DNA from: Pannonibacter sp. SL95
GTDB taxonomy: Bacteria; Pseudomonadota; Alphaproteobacteria; Rhizobiales; Stappiaceae
Length of the DNA stretch: 64,000 nucleotides
Direction of reading: 5' to 3'
NCBI RefSeq assembly: GCF_026672425.1
Contig: NZ_JAPPRC010000005.1
Location: forward strand, 62,001-126,000
The position numbers were made by a program, and so were the translations under genes. Below the pieces are notes generated by a model. It saw only the letters and a program-made list of their open reading frames with translations, did not search any database and was not told the origin of the DNA. Of this stretch, positions 18,924 through 28,297 are shown piece by piece; position 1 is the first letter of the stretch, and every line of letters begins with the position of its first letter.

Positions 18924-20174
18924 TCACCCAACCACTTCCGCCGTCTCCAGCACCGCATGCAGCAGCACGTCGCAGCCGGCGCCGGCCCAGTCCTTCGAGA
19001 TGTCTTCCGCCTCGTTGTGTGACAGGCCGCCGACGCAAGGGCACATGATCATGGTGGCGGGGGCGACCTTGGCCGCCCAGCAGGCGTCGTGGCCCGCGCC
19101 GGAAATCAGGTCCATGTGGCTGTAGCCGAGCCGCTCAGCTGCCGCCCGCACGCTGGACACGAGTTTCGGATCGAAGGTCACCGGATCGAAATGACCGACG
19201 GCCTCCACAGAACAACCGACGCCGAGCGCCTCACAGATTTCGGCGGCTTCGGTTTCGATGCGGGCGCGCATGGCGTTGAGCTTGGCGAGATCCGGCGTGC
19301 GGATGTCGACCGTGAAGACCACCTTGCCCGGCAGCACGTTGCGCGAGTTGGGCGAGAAATTCACCTGACCGACGCCGCCGACCGCGCCGGGCTGGTTCTC
19401 CATCGCCACGGTCTGGACCATTTCCATGATCCGCGCCATGGCCAGTCCGGCATTGACGCGCAGGTTCATCGGCGTCGAACCGGTGTGCGCTTCACGGCCG
19501 GTCAGGGTGAACTCAAGCCACCACAGGCCCTGGCAATGGGTGACGACGCCGATCTGCTTGTCTTCGGCCTCCAGGATCGGGCCCTGCTCGATGTGCAGCT
19601 CGAAATAGGCGTGCATCTTGCGCGCGCCCACCTCTTCCTCGCCGACCCAGCCGATGCGCTTCAGCTCCTCGCCATAGGTCTTGCCCTCCGGGTCCTTGCG
19701 GCCATAGGCGTAGTCCAGGCTGTGCACGCCGGCGAAGACGCCGGAAGCGAGCATGGCCGGGGCAAAGCGCGCGCCTTCCTCGTTGGCCCAGTTGGTGACG
19801 ACGATCGGGTGCTTCGTCCTGATGCCAAGGTCGTTCAGCGTGCGCACCACCTCGAGACCCGCCAGAACACCGAGAACGCCGTCATACTTGCCGCCGGTCG
19901 GCTGGGTGTCGAGATGCGAGCCGACATAGACGGGCAGGGCGTTTGGTTCGGTGCCCGGGCGGGTCAGGAACATCGTCCCCATCTTGTCGACGCCCATCGT
20001 CAGGCCGGCGTCCTCGCACCAGGACTGGAACAGCCTGCGGCCTTCGGCGTCGGCATCAGTCAGGGTCTGGCGGTTGTTGCCGCCCGCGATCCCCGGCCCG
20101 ATTTTCGCCATGTCCATCAGACTGTCCCAGAGCCGGTCCGGGTTGATCCTGAGGTTCTGTCCCAGTGCTGCCAT
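18924..20174 (-). CDS. pydC: Zn-dependent N-carbamoyl-beta-alanine amidohydrolase
   Basis: This 416-residue M20-type amidase of the hydantoinase/carbamoylase family hydrolyses N-carbamoyl-beta-alanine to beta-alanine, CO2 and ammonia. Metal ligands are in GSHLDTQPTGGKYDGVLG and NWANEEGARF, with further ligands in the VVTHCQG, SGAGHDA and LSHNEAED regions. Start ATG 20174 is preceded by CAGGGAA at good spacing. Similar enzymes act on allantoate or N-carbamoyl-L-amino acids. The pairing with dihydropyrimidinase, omega-aminotransferase and semialdehyde dehydrogenase makes the beta-ureidopropionase role the best guess. Confidence 0.92.
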   Translation of the reverse strand: MAALGQNLRINPDRLWDSLMDMAKIGPGIAGGNNRQTLTDADAEGRRLFQSWCEDAGLTMGVDKMGTMFLTRPGTEPNALPVYVGSHLDTQPTGGKYDGVLGVLAGLEVVRTLNDLGIRTKHPIVVTNWANEEGARFAPAMLASGVFAGVHSLDYAYGRKDPEGKTYGEELKRIGWVGEEEVGARKMHAYFELHIEQGPILEAEDKQIGVVTHCQGLWWLEFTLTGREAHTGSTPMNLRVNAGLAMARIMEMVQTVAMENQPGAVGGVGQVNFSPNSRNVLPGKVVFTVDIRTPDLAKLNAMRARIETEAAEICEALGVGCSVEAVGHFDPVTFDPKLVSSVRAAAERLGYSHMDLISGAGHDACWAAKVAPATMIMCPCVGGLSHNEAEDISKDWAGAGCDVLLHAVLETAEVVG

Positions 20175-20223
20175 GATGCCGTTTCCCTGAAGCTGTGGTC
20201 CGTGTGATCTTGCTGCCTTGCCG

Positions 20224-21720
<1,497 letters not shown>

Positions 21721-21770
21721 GGTCTGGATCCCCGGACTGTCCCTGGCGGACTTGTTGTCTTGTCTGGAAG

Positions 21771-21794
21771 GGCCCGCGCGTATCCGCGCGGGCC
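21771..21794 (-). other. Intercistronic GC hairpin between aminotransferase and mmsA
   Basis: A perfect 10-bp inverted repeat (ggcccgcgcg / cgcgcgggcc) with a 4-base loop lies 13 bp past the aminotransferase stop. No U-tract follows it on the minus strand, so it looks like an mRNA-stabilising or partial attenuating hairpin inside the operon, not a full terminator. Confidence 0.5.
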
Positions 21795-21806
21795 AAGAGT
21801 GCCGTG

Positions 21807-23141
21807 TCAGATGTTGCTCTGAAGCACGGTGCGCAGCTTGCCGAACAGCTCGTCGATCTGCGCCTTGGAAATGATCAGCGGCGGCGACAGGGCAATGATG
21901 TCGCCGGTGGTGCGGATCAGGAGGCCATCGTCATAGGCCTTGAGGAAGGCCGAGAACGCCCGCTTGGTCGGCTCACCGGCAATCGGCTCCAGCTCGATGG
22001 CACCGATCAGGCCGAGGTTTCGCACATCGATGACCTTCGGGCAGTCCTTGAGCGAATGCACCGCGTCTTCCCAGTAGGAGGCAAGCTCTGCCGCGCGGGT
22101 CAGGAGGCCTTCTTCCTCGTAGGTGTCGAGCGTGCCGAGGGCGGCAGCGCAGGCGACCGGATGGGCCGAGTACGTATAGCCGTGGAACAGCTCGATCATG
22201 TGTTCCGGACCCGTCATGAAGGTCTCGTAGATCTTGCTGCTGCAGAACACCGCGCCCATCGGGATCACGCCGGAGGTGATGCCCTTGGCCGTGGTGATCA
22301 GGTCCGGAACGACGCCGAAGTAATCCGTCGCAAAACCGGTGCCGAGGCGCCCGAAGCCGGTGATGACCTCGTCGAAGATCAGGAGAATGCCGTGCTGGTC
22401 GCAGATTTCGCGCAGGCGCTTCAGGTAACCCTTCGGCGGGATCAACACGCCGGTGGAGCCAGCCACCGGCTCGACGATGACAGCGGCAATGGTCGAGGGA
22501 TCATGCAGCTGGATGACCTTGATCAGGTCATCGGCAAACTCGGCGCCATGCTCCGGTTCGCCCCGGGTGAAGGCGTTGCGGGCGGGATCATGGGTGTGGC
22601 GGATGTGGTCGACGCCGCCCAGCATGGTGCCGAAATGCTTGCGGTTGTTGACGATGCCGCCAACCGAGATGCCGCCAAAGCCGACGCCATGATAGCCGCG
22701 CTCGCGACCGATGAGACGCGTGCGCGACCCCTGGCCGATGGCGCGCTGATAGGCGAGCGCGATCTTCAGCGCCGTGTCGACGCTTTCCGAGCCGGAGCCG
22801 GTGAAGAACACATGGTCAAGCGGGGAGGGCAGCAGGGCAGCCAGGCGGGCAGCCAGTTCAAAGGCGCGCGGATGGCCCATCTGGAAGGCCGGCGCATAGT
22901 CCATCTCGGCCACTTGGCGTTGCACGGCCTCAACGATGCGCGGGCGGCCATGGCCGGCGTTGCAGCACCACAGACCCGCCGTGCCGTCCAGCACCTGGCG
23001 GCCGTCAGCGGTGGTGTAGTGCATGTCCTTGGCACCCACGAACATACGCGGGGCCTTCTTGAACTGCCGGTTGGCAGTGAACGGCATCCAGAAAGCTTCA
23101 AGATTGTTCGGAATGGCAGCGGTTGCAGCCGTATCAGACAT
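21807..23141 (-). CDS. Class III aminotransferase, probable beta-alanine:pyruvate transaminase
   Basis: This 444-residue PLP omega-amino-acid aminotransferase probably converts beta-alanine plus pyruvate to malonate semialdehyde plus alanine. It has the substrate-region AFWMPFTANRQFKKAPR, the PLP phosphate site (FTGSGSESVDTALK), the ring-stacking RERGYHGVGFGG, LLIFDEVITGFGRLG with the PLP-binding Asp, and the Schiff-base lysine in DLITTAKGITSG. Start ATG 23141 is fixed by a perfect AGGAGG five bases upstream; the 30 upstream in-frame residues are not family-like. It is the first gene of the pyrimidine operon, facing the RutR-like genes across the operator region. Confidence 0.94.
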   Translation of the reverse strand: MSDTAATAAIPNNLEAFWMPFTANRQFKKAPRMFVGAKDMHYTTADGRQVLDGTAGLWCCNAGHGRPRIVEAVQRQVAEMDYAPAFQMGHPRAFELAARLAALLPSPLDHVFFTGSGSESVDTALKIALAYQRAIGQGSRTRLIGRERGYHGVGFGGISVGGIVNNRKHFGTMLGGVDHIRHTHDPARNAFTRGEPEHGAEFADDLIKVIQLHDPSTIAAVIVEPVAGSTGVLIPPKGYLKRLREICDQHGILLIFDEVITGFGRLGTGFATDYFGVVPDLITTAKGITSGVIPMGAVFCSSKIYETFMTGPEHMIELFHGYTYSAHPVACAAALGTLDTYEEEGLLTRAAELASYWEDAVHSLKDCPKVIDVRNLGLIGAIELEPIAGEPTKRAFSAFLKAYDDGLLIRTTGDIIALSPPLIISKAQIDELFGKLRTVLQSNI

Positions 23142-23458
23142 GGTTCCTCCTTGCCGATCCATCGCTTGCGGACCGGTCTTGGCAGCAGCATTCAGCGCAC
23201 GCGGACGGATCGAGCCGAACGCGGAAAGCACCCGAGCCTAGCAGCGGCGGGCGGACTTGTCCGGGATCGTCTTCAGTTTTTCCAATCGTGCTGTTCCCAC
23301 TGGTCCTGCCGCTCTCTTGGCGGTGCTGGCAGGTCCGGTTGTCTCTCTGGATCGCGCCGTCCATTATGTTCGGATCTTGACGCTTGTCGTTGGACCGTGG
23401 CTGGCTTTCAATGACATCCTGTCCAGGCTATGCAGCCGGGGCGAGGCGTCCATGAAAC

Positions 23459-23474
23459 CTGACCAAACGGTCAA
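23459..23474 (+). promoter_or_regulatory. RutR-like operator 1
   Basis: The 16-bp sequence ctgaccaaacggtcaa matches the RutR consensus TTGACCANNTGGTCAA at all but two fixed positions. It is centred 33 bp from operator 2, about three helical turns, and lies in the divergent intergenic region between the pyrimidine operon and the two TetR genes. Confidence 0.8.
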
Positions 23475-23491
23475 ATTGAGCCTATGAATAC

Positions 23492-23507
23492 TTGACCAAA
23501 CGGTCAA
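23492..23507 (+). promoter_or_regulatory. RutR-like operator 2
   Basis: The sequence ttgaccaaacggtcaa matches TTGACCANNTGGTCAA at 13 of 14 fixed positions and is palindromic apart from one base pair. It lies 85 bp upstream of the first RutR-like gene. Occupancy of both boxes could repress both directions; uracil or thymine is the likely inducer by analogy with RutR. Confidence 0.85.
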
Positions 23508-23591
23508 GATGATAATTTCATCGGCCAGATGATTTTCCCGGCACCCGCTTGCCGGAATACGACCTGCCGAACGCAGGGGAAACGGGAGCGC

Positions 23592-24257
23592 ATGGATCGC
23601 AAGGTGTCCACCAGAAGTGCAGCACGGGCGGAAACGGAACGGGCGATCCTGTCGGCAGCAGAGGCCGTGTTTGCCGAGCATGGCTATCGGGGCGCAACGA
23701 CCGGAATGATCGCCGAGCGGGCAGGGATCCCGAAAGCCAATCTGCATTACTATTTCGCCACCAAGGAGGCGCTCTACCGCCAGGTCGTGGAGAACATCTT
23801 CATGATCTGGCTTGATGCCGCCAACTCCTTCGATGACTGCGAGGACCCGGAGGAGGCGCTGACCCATTACATCACCACCAAGATGGACATCTCGCGCCAG
23901 CACCCGATGGGATCCAAGGTCTGGGCCAACGAGATCCTGCACCGGGCGCCGGTCATCCAGGACTATCTCGAGACGACCTTGCGCGAATGGACCGCCACCC
24001 GCATCGCCATCATCGAGCGCTGGGTTGGGGAAGGGCGCATGGATCCGGTCGATCCGCGCACGCTGCTCTACATGATCTGGTCGACCACGCAGCACTACGC
24101 CGACTTCATCCACCAGATCGAGACCCTGAACGACGGCAAGCCGCTGAGCGATGACCAGTTCGCCATCGCGAGGGATAATGTGGTGCGCATCATCCTGTCC
24201 GGTGTCGGCATCCGGGCGAGGGCCGCAAGCAGCGTCAAGGCGGGGGCAGCCAGATGA
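23592..24257 (+). CDS. RutR-like TetR regulator (first of pair)
   Basis: This 221-residue TetR-family repressor has an N-terminal helix-turn-helix (TTGMIAERAGIPKANLHYYFATKEALY) and a YcdC/RutR-type C-terminal ligand domain with the characteristic MIWSTTQHYADF segment. RutR senses uracil and controls pyrimidine breakdown. Its position beside two RutR-type operators and divergent from the pyrimidine operon supports that role. The ATG at 23592 has GGGAGC six bases upstream; the 21 extra residues available from 23529 are not TetR-like. The last four bases overlap the next TetR gene. Confidence 0.9.
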   Translation: MDRKVSTRSAARAETERAILSAAEAVFAEHGYRGATTGMIAERAGIPKANLHYYFATKEALYRQVVENIFMIWLDAANSFDDCEDPEEALTHYITTKMDISRQHPMGSKVWANEILHRAPVIQDYLETTLREWTATRIAIIERWVGEGRMDPVDPRTLLYMIWSTTQHYADFIHQIETLNDGKPLSDDQFAIARDNVVRIILSGVGIRARAASSVKAGAAR

Positions 24258-24964
24258 GCCCGACGCGCAGCACACCGAAATCATCTCCCTTGAAGCGCAA
24301 GCCCGGCCTGCGCAGCGCGCCAGCTGCGCGGCAGGTACCAGCCGACAGCGATGCCAAGCCGACCCGCATCCAGGAACGCAACCGCGCCCGTATTCTGGAG
24401 GCGGGCCTTTCCGAGTTCTCCCGTTTCGGCTTTGGCGGGGCGACGATCGAGAAGATCGCTGCCGGGGCAGGGATGTCGAAATCGAACCTGCTCTACTACT
24501 ACCCGACCAAGACAGTGATCTACGAAGCCGTGCTCGAGCACATCCTCGACACCTGGCTGGCGCCGCTGCGCATGCTGGACGTAACCGGCGACCCAGCGGC
24601 AGAGCTGGCGGATTACATCCGGCAGAAGTTGAAGATTTCAGCCGAGTGGCCTGAGGCGTCACGCCTTTTTGCCTCCGAGATCCTGCAAGGAGCGCCGCAG
24701 GTGAAACCCGTGCTGCAGGGCTCGCTGCGCCTGCTGGTGAGCGAAAAGGCAGCCGTCATCCGCGCCTGGATCGCGGCAGGCAAACTCAAGCCGCATGTGG
24801 AGCCGGTGCATCTGATTTTCCTCATCTGGTCGGCGACGCAACATTACGCAGATTTCGAGACCCAGGTTCTTGCGCTAACCGGCAAGACGCTGAAAGACGA
24901 GACTTTCCGCGGCGAGGCAGAAGCAGCGCTTGTCGCCACCATTCTCGGAGGCGTGCTGGCATGA
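24254..24964 (+). CDS. RutR-like TetR regulator (second of pair)
   Basis: This 236-residue TetR protein is paralogous to its upstream neighbour. It has a basic tail of about 35 residues, the helix-turn-helix ATIEKIAAGAGMSKSNLLYYYPTKTVIY and a RutR-type C-terminal domain with LIWSATQHYADFETQVLALTGKTL. Of the two this one looks closer to canonical RutR. It overlaps the preceding gene by ATGA and its own stop overlaps arfB in the same way. Two coupled RutR-like proteins could form heterodimers or answer to different ligands; that is inference. Confidence 0.9.
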   Translation: MSPTRSTPKSSPLKRKPGLRSAPAARQVPADSDAKPTRIQERNRARILEAGLSEFSRFGFGGATIEKIAAGAGMSKSNLLYYYPTKTVIYEAVLEHILDTWLAPLRMLDVTGDPAAELADYIRQKLKISAEWPEASRLFASEILQGAPQVKPVLQGSLRLLVSEKAAVIRAWIAAGKLKPHVEPVHLIFLIWSATQHYADFETQVLALTGKTLKDETFRGEAEAALVATILGGVLA

Positions 24965-25467
24965 GCGACCGGGAGCCCCCAGTGCCGCCGGCGCCGCCGG
25001 TTCCACCAGCCCCGAGGCCACTCGAGATCGCGCCGGAAAGCCGCCGCATCACGATCAAGGGACGGCTGCATATCGACGAGCGCGACCTCAGCGAGGAGTT
25101 CATACGGGCGTCTGGACCGGGCGGGCAGAATGTCAACAAGGTCTCGACCGCGGTTCAGTTGCGCTTTCAACTTGACAACAACCGTACGTTGCCGGATGAT
25201 GTAAAGCAACGGGCAGGGGAACTGGCCGGCAGCCGTCTGACACAGGCCGGTGAAATCCTCATTCAGGCCGACCGGTTCCGCACGCGCGAACAAAACCGCG
25301 AAGACGCGCTGGCCCGGCTGATCGAGCTTCTGGTCAAGGCCGCACACCGCGACAAGCCCCGCAAGGCAACCCGGCCGACGCTTGCCTCCAAGAAGCGCCG
25401 TGTCGACACGAAGAAACAACGCGGCGGCATCAAAAAGCTCAGAAGTGGCCGGCCGGATAGCGACTGA
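24961..25467 (+). CDS. arfB: ArfB peptidyl-tRNA hydrolase, ribosome rescue factor
   Basis: This 168-residue protein rescues stalled ribosomes by hydrolysing peptidyl-tRNA when no stop codon is present. The catalytic GGQ motif lies in ASGPGGQNVNKVSTAVQL, and the basic C-terminal tail that enters the mRNA channel is present (KKRRVDTKKQRGGIKKLRSG). A Pro-rich stretch precedes the domain. It overlaps the second TetR gene by ATGA at 24961. That is an unusual operon partner for a rescue factor, and I see no functional link. Confidence 0.95.
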   Translation: MSDREPPVPPAPPVPPAPRPLEIAPESRRITIKGRLHIDERDLSEEFIRASGPGGQNVNKVSTAVQLRFQLDNNRTLPDDVKQRAGELAGSRLTQAGEILIQADRFRTREQNREDALARLIELLVKAAHRDKPRKATRPTLASKKRRVDTKKQRGGIKKLRSGRPDSD

Positions 25468-25512
25468 GCAGGACTGAGCTGGCGCGACAGCCGGCCCTGT
25501 CCCAACCTCGGC

Positions 25513-25672
25513 GTCATCCCGGGCGAGTGCAACGAGACCCGGGACCGGAGCGCCGAGGCTTCAAAAGGAAGCCATGAACTCGACGTGGTGCGATCGATTC
25601 AGCGATCTGAACACGCGAAGCCGAAAAGACCTGGGCTCTCCGGTCCCGGGTCTGCGCTTCGCTCCGCCCGGG
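25513..25672 (+). repeat. REP-like pair, split at its right end by IS110 element
   Basis: The left arm (gtcatcccgggcgagtgcaa to gggaccgg) and right arm (ctctccggtcccgggtctgc to cgcccggg) are inverted relative to each other across about 80 bp. Intact copies elsewhere end cccgggatgac. Here cccggg at 25667-25672 is followed by IS sequence, and atgacc reappears at 26843-26848 after the transposase. The left arm is identical over 38 bp to the copy at 26880. Confidence 0.8.
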
Positions 25673-25673
25673 G

Positions 25674-26841
25674 TTGTTTGTTGTCCGAGGTGCTAGGGTA
25701 AAGGGGAAGCTGCGACCCTTAACCCGCAGCTTCAGCGTCAGGCGACCGTCCCGGGGTCGGGTTTTCACCCGCTGTCATCATGGCTCCCTGACGCTTCCCT
25801 TTTCCCGCTTGGAGAGTTGATTGGGCCTCTGGTTGACACCCACGCCCGCAAACAATCCGAAGCACGTCAAGGATAGCACGGCCATGCCCGCCCTGCAGCA
25901 GCCTCCCGCCCATGTCTGCGGCTTCGATGTCGCCAAGGACAGCATCACCGCCTTCGACACCGCCACCGGCCGTGTCACGACCTTCCCCAACCGCTCCGCC
26001 AGCATCCGCAAGGCGCTGACAGGCCTGTCGGCCGACTGCCTGTGCGTGTTGGAGCCGACCGGCGGCCACGAGCGCCTGCTGGTGGGCGAACTGACGGCAG
26101 CAGGCCTTGCCTGCCACCGGGCCGATACCGTTAAGGTCAAGGCATTCAGCCGGTCCTTCGGCCGTCTTGCCAAGACAGACGCCATCGATGCCCAGGCTCT
26201 GGCCCGCTATGGCGAGGAGCGCTGGAAGACACTCGCCCTGTTCACGCCGGCCGATGAGACCCAGAGCACACTCGCCAGCCTCAATGCCCGCCGTCAGGAG
26301 CTTCTCGCCCTCAAGGTGGCCGAGCAGAACCGCTCAAAGATCCCCGGAGAGGGACCTGGCATCGCGATCATCCGCCGCTCCTGCCAGGTCATCCTGCGGG
26401 CGATCCTGCACGAGATCGAGGCCATCGACGCCGCCATCGAGGCGCTCGTCGACGCCTCGCCGCAGCTCGCCCGCCGGATCGAGGTCTGCTGCTCCCTGCC
26501 GGGCGTGGGCAAGCGCACCGCCATCACCCTCGCCGCAACCATGCCGGAACTGGGAACGATGGACCGGCGCCAGGCCGCAAGCCTCGCCGGGGTCGCCCCT
26601 CATCCCAAGGACAGCGGAACCCTCAAGGGATATCGCCGGATGCACGGCGGACGCTCCACCGTCAAGCCGGCCCTCTTCATGGCCGCCTTGTCCGCAAGCC
26701 GCGCAAACGGGCCATTAAAGGAGGTCTATCAAAGGCTTATCAACAACGGGAAGAAGCCAATCCTCGCAATCGCCGCCCTCATGCGAAAGATCATCGTCAT
26801 CCTGAACGCAAGGATCAGGCAAAACGCACAACAACAGAGTT
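25674..26841 (+). mobile_element. IS110-family insertion sequence in a REP-like site
   Basis: This element of about 1.17 kb contains one transposase gene, a long 5' non-coding end and almost no 3' non-coding end: the transposase stop codon spans the right junction. There are no terminal inverted repeats, as usual for IS110. Both junctions share gttg (25673-25676 and 26839-26842), so the exact boundary is ambiguous by a few bases; TT is a possible crossover core. The flanks are the two halves of a REP-like palindrome, a known target class for IS110-family elements. The element looks intact and possibly active. Confidence 0.85.
25706..25863 (+). ncRNA. Predicted IS110 bridge RNA
   Basis: Three structured parts precede the transposase. 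A 9-bp hairpin is at 25706-25714/25725-25733. A second stem (25734-25742/25787-25795) encloses an internal loop and a small hairpin (25758-25762/25767-25771). A third stem (25807-25812/25857-25863) encloses another internal loop. In the second, cccggggt (25750-25757) equals the left flank at 25667-25674, and gtcatca (25774-25780) is complementary to the right flank tgatgac (26841-26847). In the third, agagttgat (25813-25821) equals the right end at 26836-26844, and caaacaa (25849-25855) is complementary to the left end ttgtttg (25674-25680). This is the target-loop and donor-loop plan of IS110 bridge RNAs. Ends of the transcript are estimates. Confidence 0.72.
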
Positions 26842-26843
26842 GA
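25884..26843 (+). CDS. IS110-family transposase (DEDD recombinase)
   Basis: This 319-residue recombinase has the RuvC-like DEDD catalytic residues in GFDVAKDS, VLEPTGGHE and KTDAIDAQAL, and the C-terminal Tnp domain with SLPGVGKRTA, LASLAGVAPHP-type sequence and the catalytic serine region GGRSTVKPALFMAAL. Start ATG 25884 is chosen because similarity begins at ALQQPPAHVCGFDV; the TTG at 25821 would read through the predicted donor-loop of the RNA. Known IS110 enzymes are guided by an RNA made from the element's own non-coding end. No frameshift or premature stop is visible. Confidence 0.93.
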   Translation: MPALQQPPAHVCGFDVAKDSITAFDTATGRVTTFPNRSASIRKALTGLSADCLCVLEPTGGHERLLVGELTAAGLACHRADTVKVKAFSRSFGRLAKTDAIDAQALARYGEERWKTLALFTPADETQSTLASLNARRQELLALKVAEQNRSKIPGEGPGIAIIRRSCQVILRAILHEIEAIDAAIEALVDASPQLARRIEVCCSLPGVGKRTAITLAATMPELGTMDRRQAASLAGVAPHPKDSGTLKGYRRMHGGRSTVKPALFMAALSASRANGPLKEVYQRLINNGKKPILAIAALMRKIIVILNARIRQNAQQQS

Positions 26844-26881
26844 TGACCGGGGAAACACGGGCGCTCGCCCAACACACTTGC

Positions 26882-26918
26882 GTCATCCCGGGCGAGTGCA
26901 ACGAGACCCGGGACCGGA
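26882..26918 (+). repeat. REP-like arm downstream of IS110 element
   Basis: This segment begins gtcatcccgggcgagtgcaa and ends gagacccgggaccgg. It repeats the left arm of the pair at 25513 without mismatch over its core, and lies 40 bp past the IS right end. No adjacent inverse arm is visible. Confidence 0.8.
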
Positions 26919-27600
26919 AAGCCGGGGCAGCGCAATGGCAACCGGAGCTGTCTTGCTCGTCCCTAAGCAAGAAGATGCTGTGCAGGCCTGCTGCAGCATC
27001 GGTGAGCCTCGTTCCAGGGGGCTGTCGACGGCACATGCACCCACGGCTCTGCCCATATCCGTAATTCGCATAAGATATATTATGGAACATATTTTGACGG
27101 ATTGCCCAGTGAGCCTTTGGCTTCCTTGGCCCATGTCGCAGCCAGAGCTGCAAGGCCCACGCCGCGCCATCCGTTATGAGCCACGACGACGCAGGCCTCG
27201 GCCGAGTGATCTGGGGGCAACCAACGTGCCGTCCAGATCCATGCAGCTAACACCTCAGGATCAGCGGCTGTCCAGTCTGCTGCAAACGTCAGACCAGCGC
27301 CGTGTCCGGCACATAACGGCGCCATGGCTGGGAATACCGAACACTCACGTTGCGCGGGATACCGACTGAAGTTTCAACGGACTGAAGTGGCACTGGCGTT
27401 CCTGATACAGGGCTGTCAGATCGGCAGTGATGCCAGCAGTGATCAGATGACCGATCGGATCGGATTGCAGCAGCTGCAAACAGACATAGCCAATCAACAC
27501 GTCCAAGGACCTTGCCGATTTCCGGCGATCAGGACTTGACTTCCTAAAGAAAAAAGCGTAACCTATTGAAATATATTGACTTTAATTGTTTTTCCAGGCG
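26919..27600. other. Gene-poor stretch with possible gene remnant
   Basis: No convincing intact gene is present. A minus-strand frame at 27080-27325 (81 codons) contains VVVAHNGWRGVGLAALAATW, reminiscent of the C-terminus of an FAD-dependent oxidoreductase, but it lacks an N-terminal domain and I do not assign it. The last 60 bp and the region near 27070-27095 are markedly A+T-rich compared with the rest of the window. Together with the adjacent IS110 this looks like degraded or imported DNA. Confidence 0.5.
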
Positions 27601-28206
27601 TTAGCGTGACGCAACCATCACGCCTGCGCCGACCATCAGCATGCCCGCACCTCGGTTAAGCGTCCGGATCCTTCCCGGGTCGCCCAGTGTTGTCTTTGCC
27701 TTGTGGCCAATCAGCACGTGGCCACCGATCACCACAGCCTCGATTAGGACGATGACCAGCAGCAGTTCCATGACGTTGATCACGGACAGCGGCTGCAAGC
27801 CAAGAACGCCGGGCAGAAGCGCCAGATAGAAGACCGGCATTTTCGGGTTGGACACATTGAGCACGATGCCCATCAGGAACAGTTTGACCAGCCCTCCCCG
27901 CATCCGGTGCGGCGCGACTTCCGGCTTCGTGAACCACATCCGGACGCCGATGTAGACCAGATACAGCGCGCCGGCATACTGGATGAAGCGGAGGTTCTGG
28001 TTCATCGCTTGCGCCAGCGCGTTGAAACCGACCGCCGCCATCACCACGAACAGGACGATGCTGCAGACGACCCCAGAGCCATAGGCAATGCCATGCATCG
28101 GGCCATGGCTCACAGTCTTTGACAAGATGGTCAGATTGTCCGGCCCGGGACTGGCGGCGAAAACGAAAAACGCCATGCCGAATGCCAGCAAGCTCATCGG
28201 ATCCAT
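27601..28206 (-). CDS. LysE/RhtB-family amino-acid exporter
   Basis: This 201-residue inner-membrane protein has about six hydrophobic segments. It shows the family hallmark near the N-terminus, PGPDNLTILSKTVSHG, followed by GIAYGSGV. Members export amino acids such as lysine, threonine or homoserine lactone; the substrate cannot be told from sequence. The ATG at 28206 has GGAGGTGCC directly upstream, an excellent ribosome-binding site. It lies between a gene-poor stretch and recX on the same strand, with an independent transcript likely. Confidence 0.93.
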   Translation of the reverse strand: MDPMSLLAFGMAFFVFAASPGPDNLTILSKTVSHGPMHGIAYGSGVVCSIVLFVVMAAVGFNALAQAMNQNLRFIQYAGALYLVYIGVRMWFTKPEVAPHRMRGGLVKLFLMGIVLNVSNPKMPVFYLALLPGVLGLQPLSVINVMELLLVIVLIEAVVIGGHVLIGHKAKTTLGDPGRIRTLNRGAGMLMVGAGVMVASR

Positions 28207-28297
28207 GGCACCTCCTGTTCGCCCCGCATTTGTCCCCGGGTCCCGGCACCGTCCCGCCAGCGCAACTGAGGCAGTCGACTTGCCCGGTGCATCGGGC

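Noticed and set aside
25513-26918. The identical 38-bp repeats flanking the IS110 element as target-site duplications
   Set aside because: They lie more than 35 bp outside both junctions and are copies of a repeat found elsewhere; IS110 elements do not make long duplications.
27080-27325. 81-codon minus-strand ORF as a gene
   Set aside because: It looks like the tail of a larger protein without its main domain and has no ribosome site; I list it only as a possible remnant.
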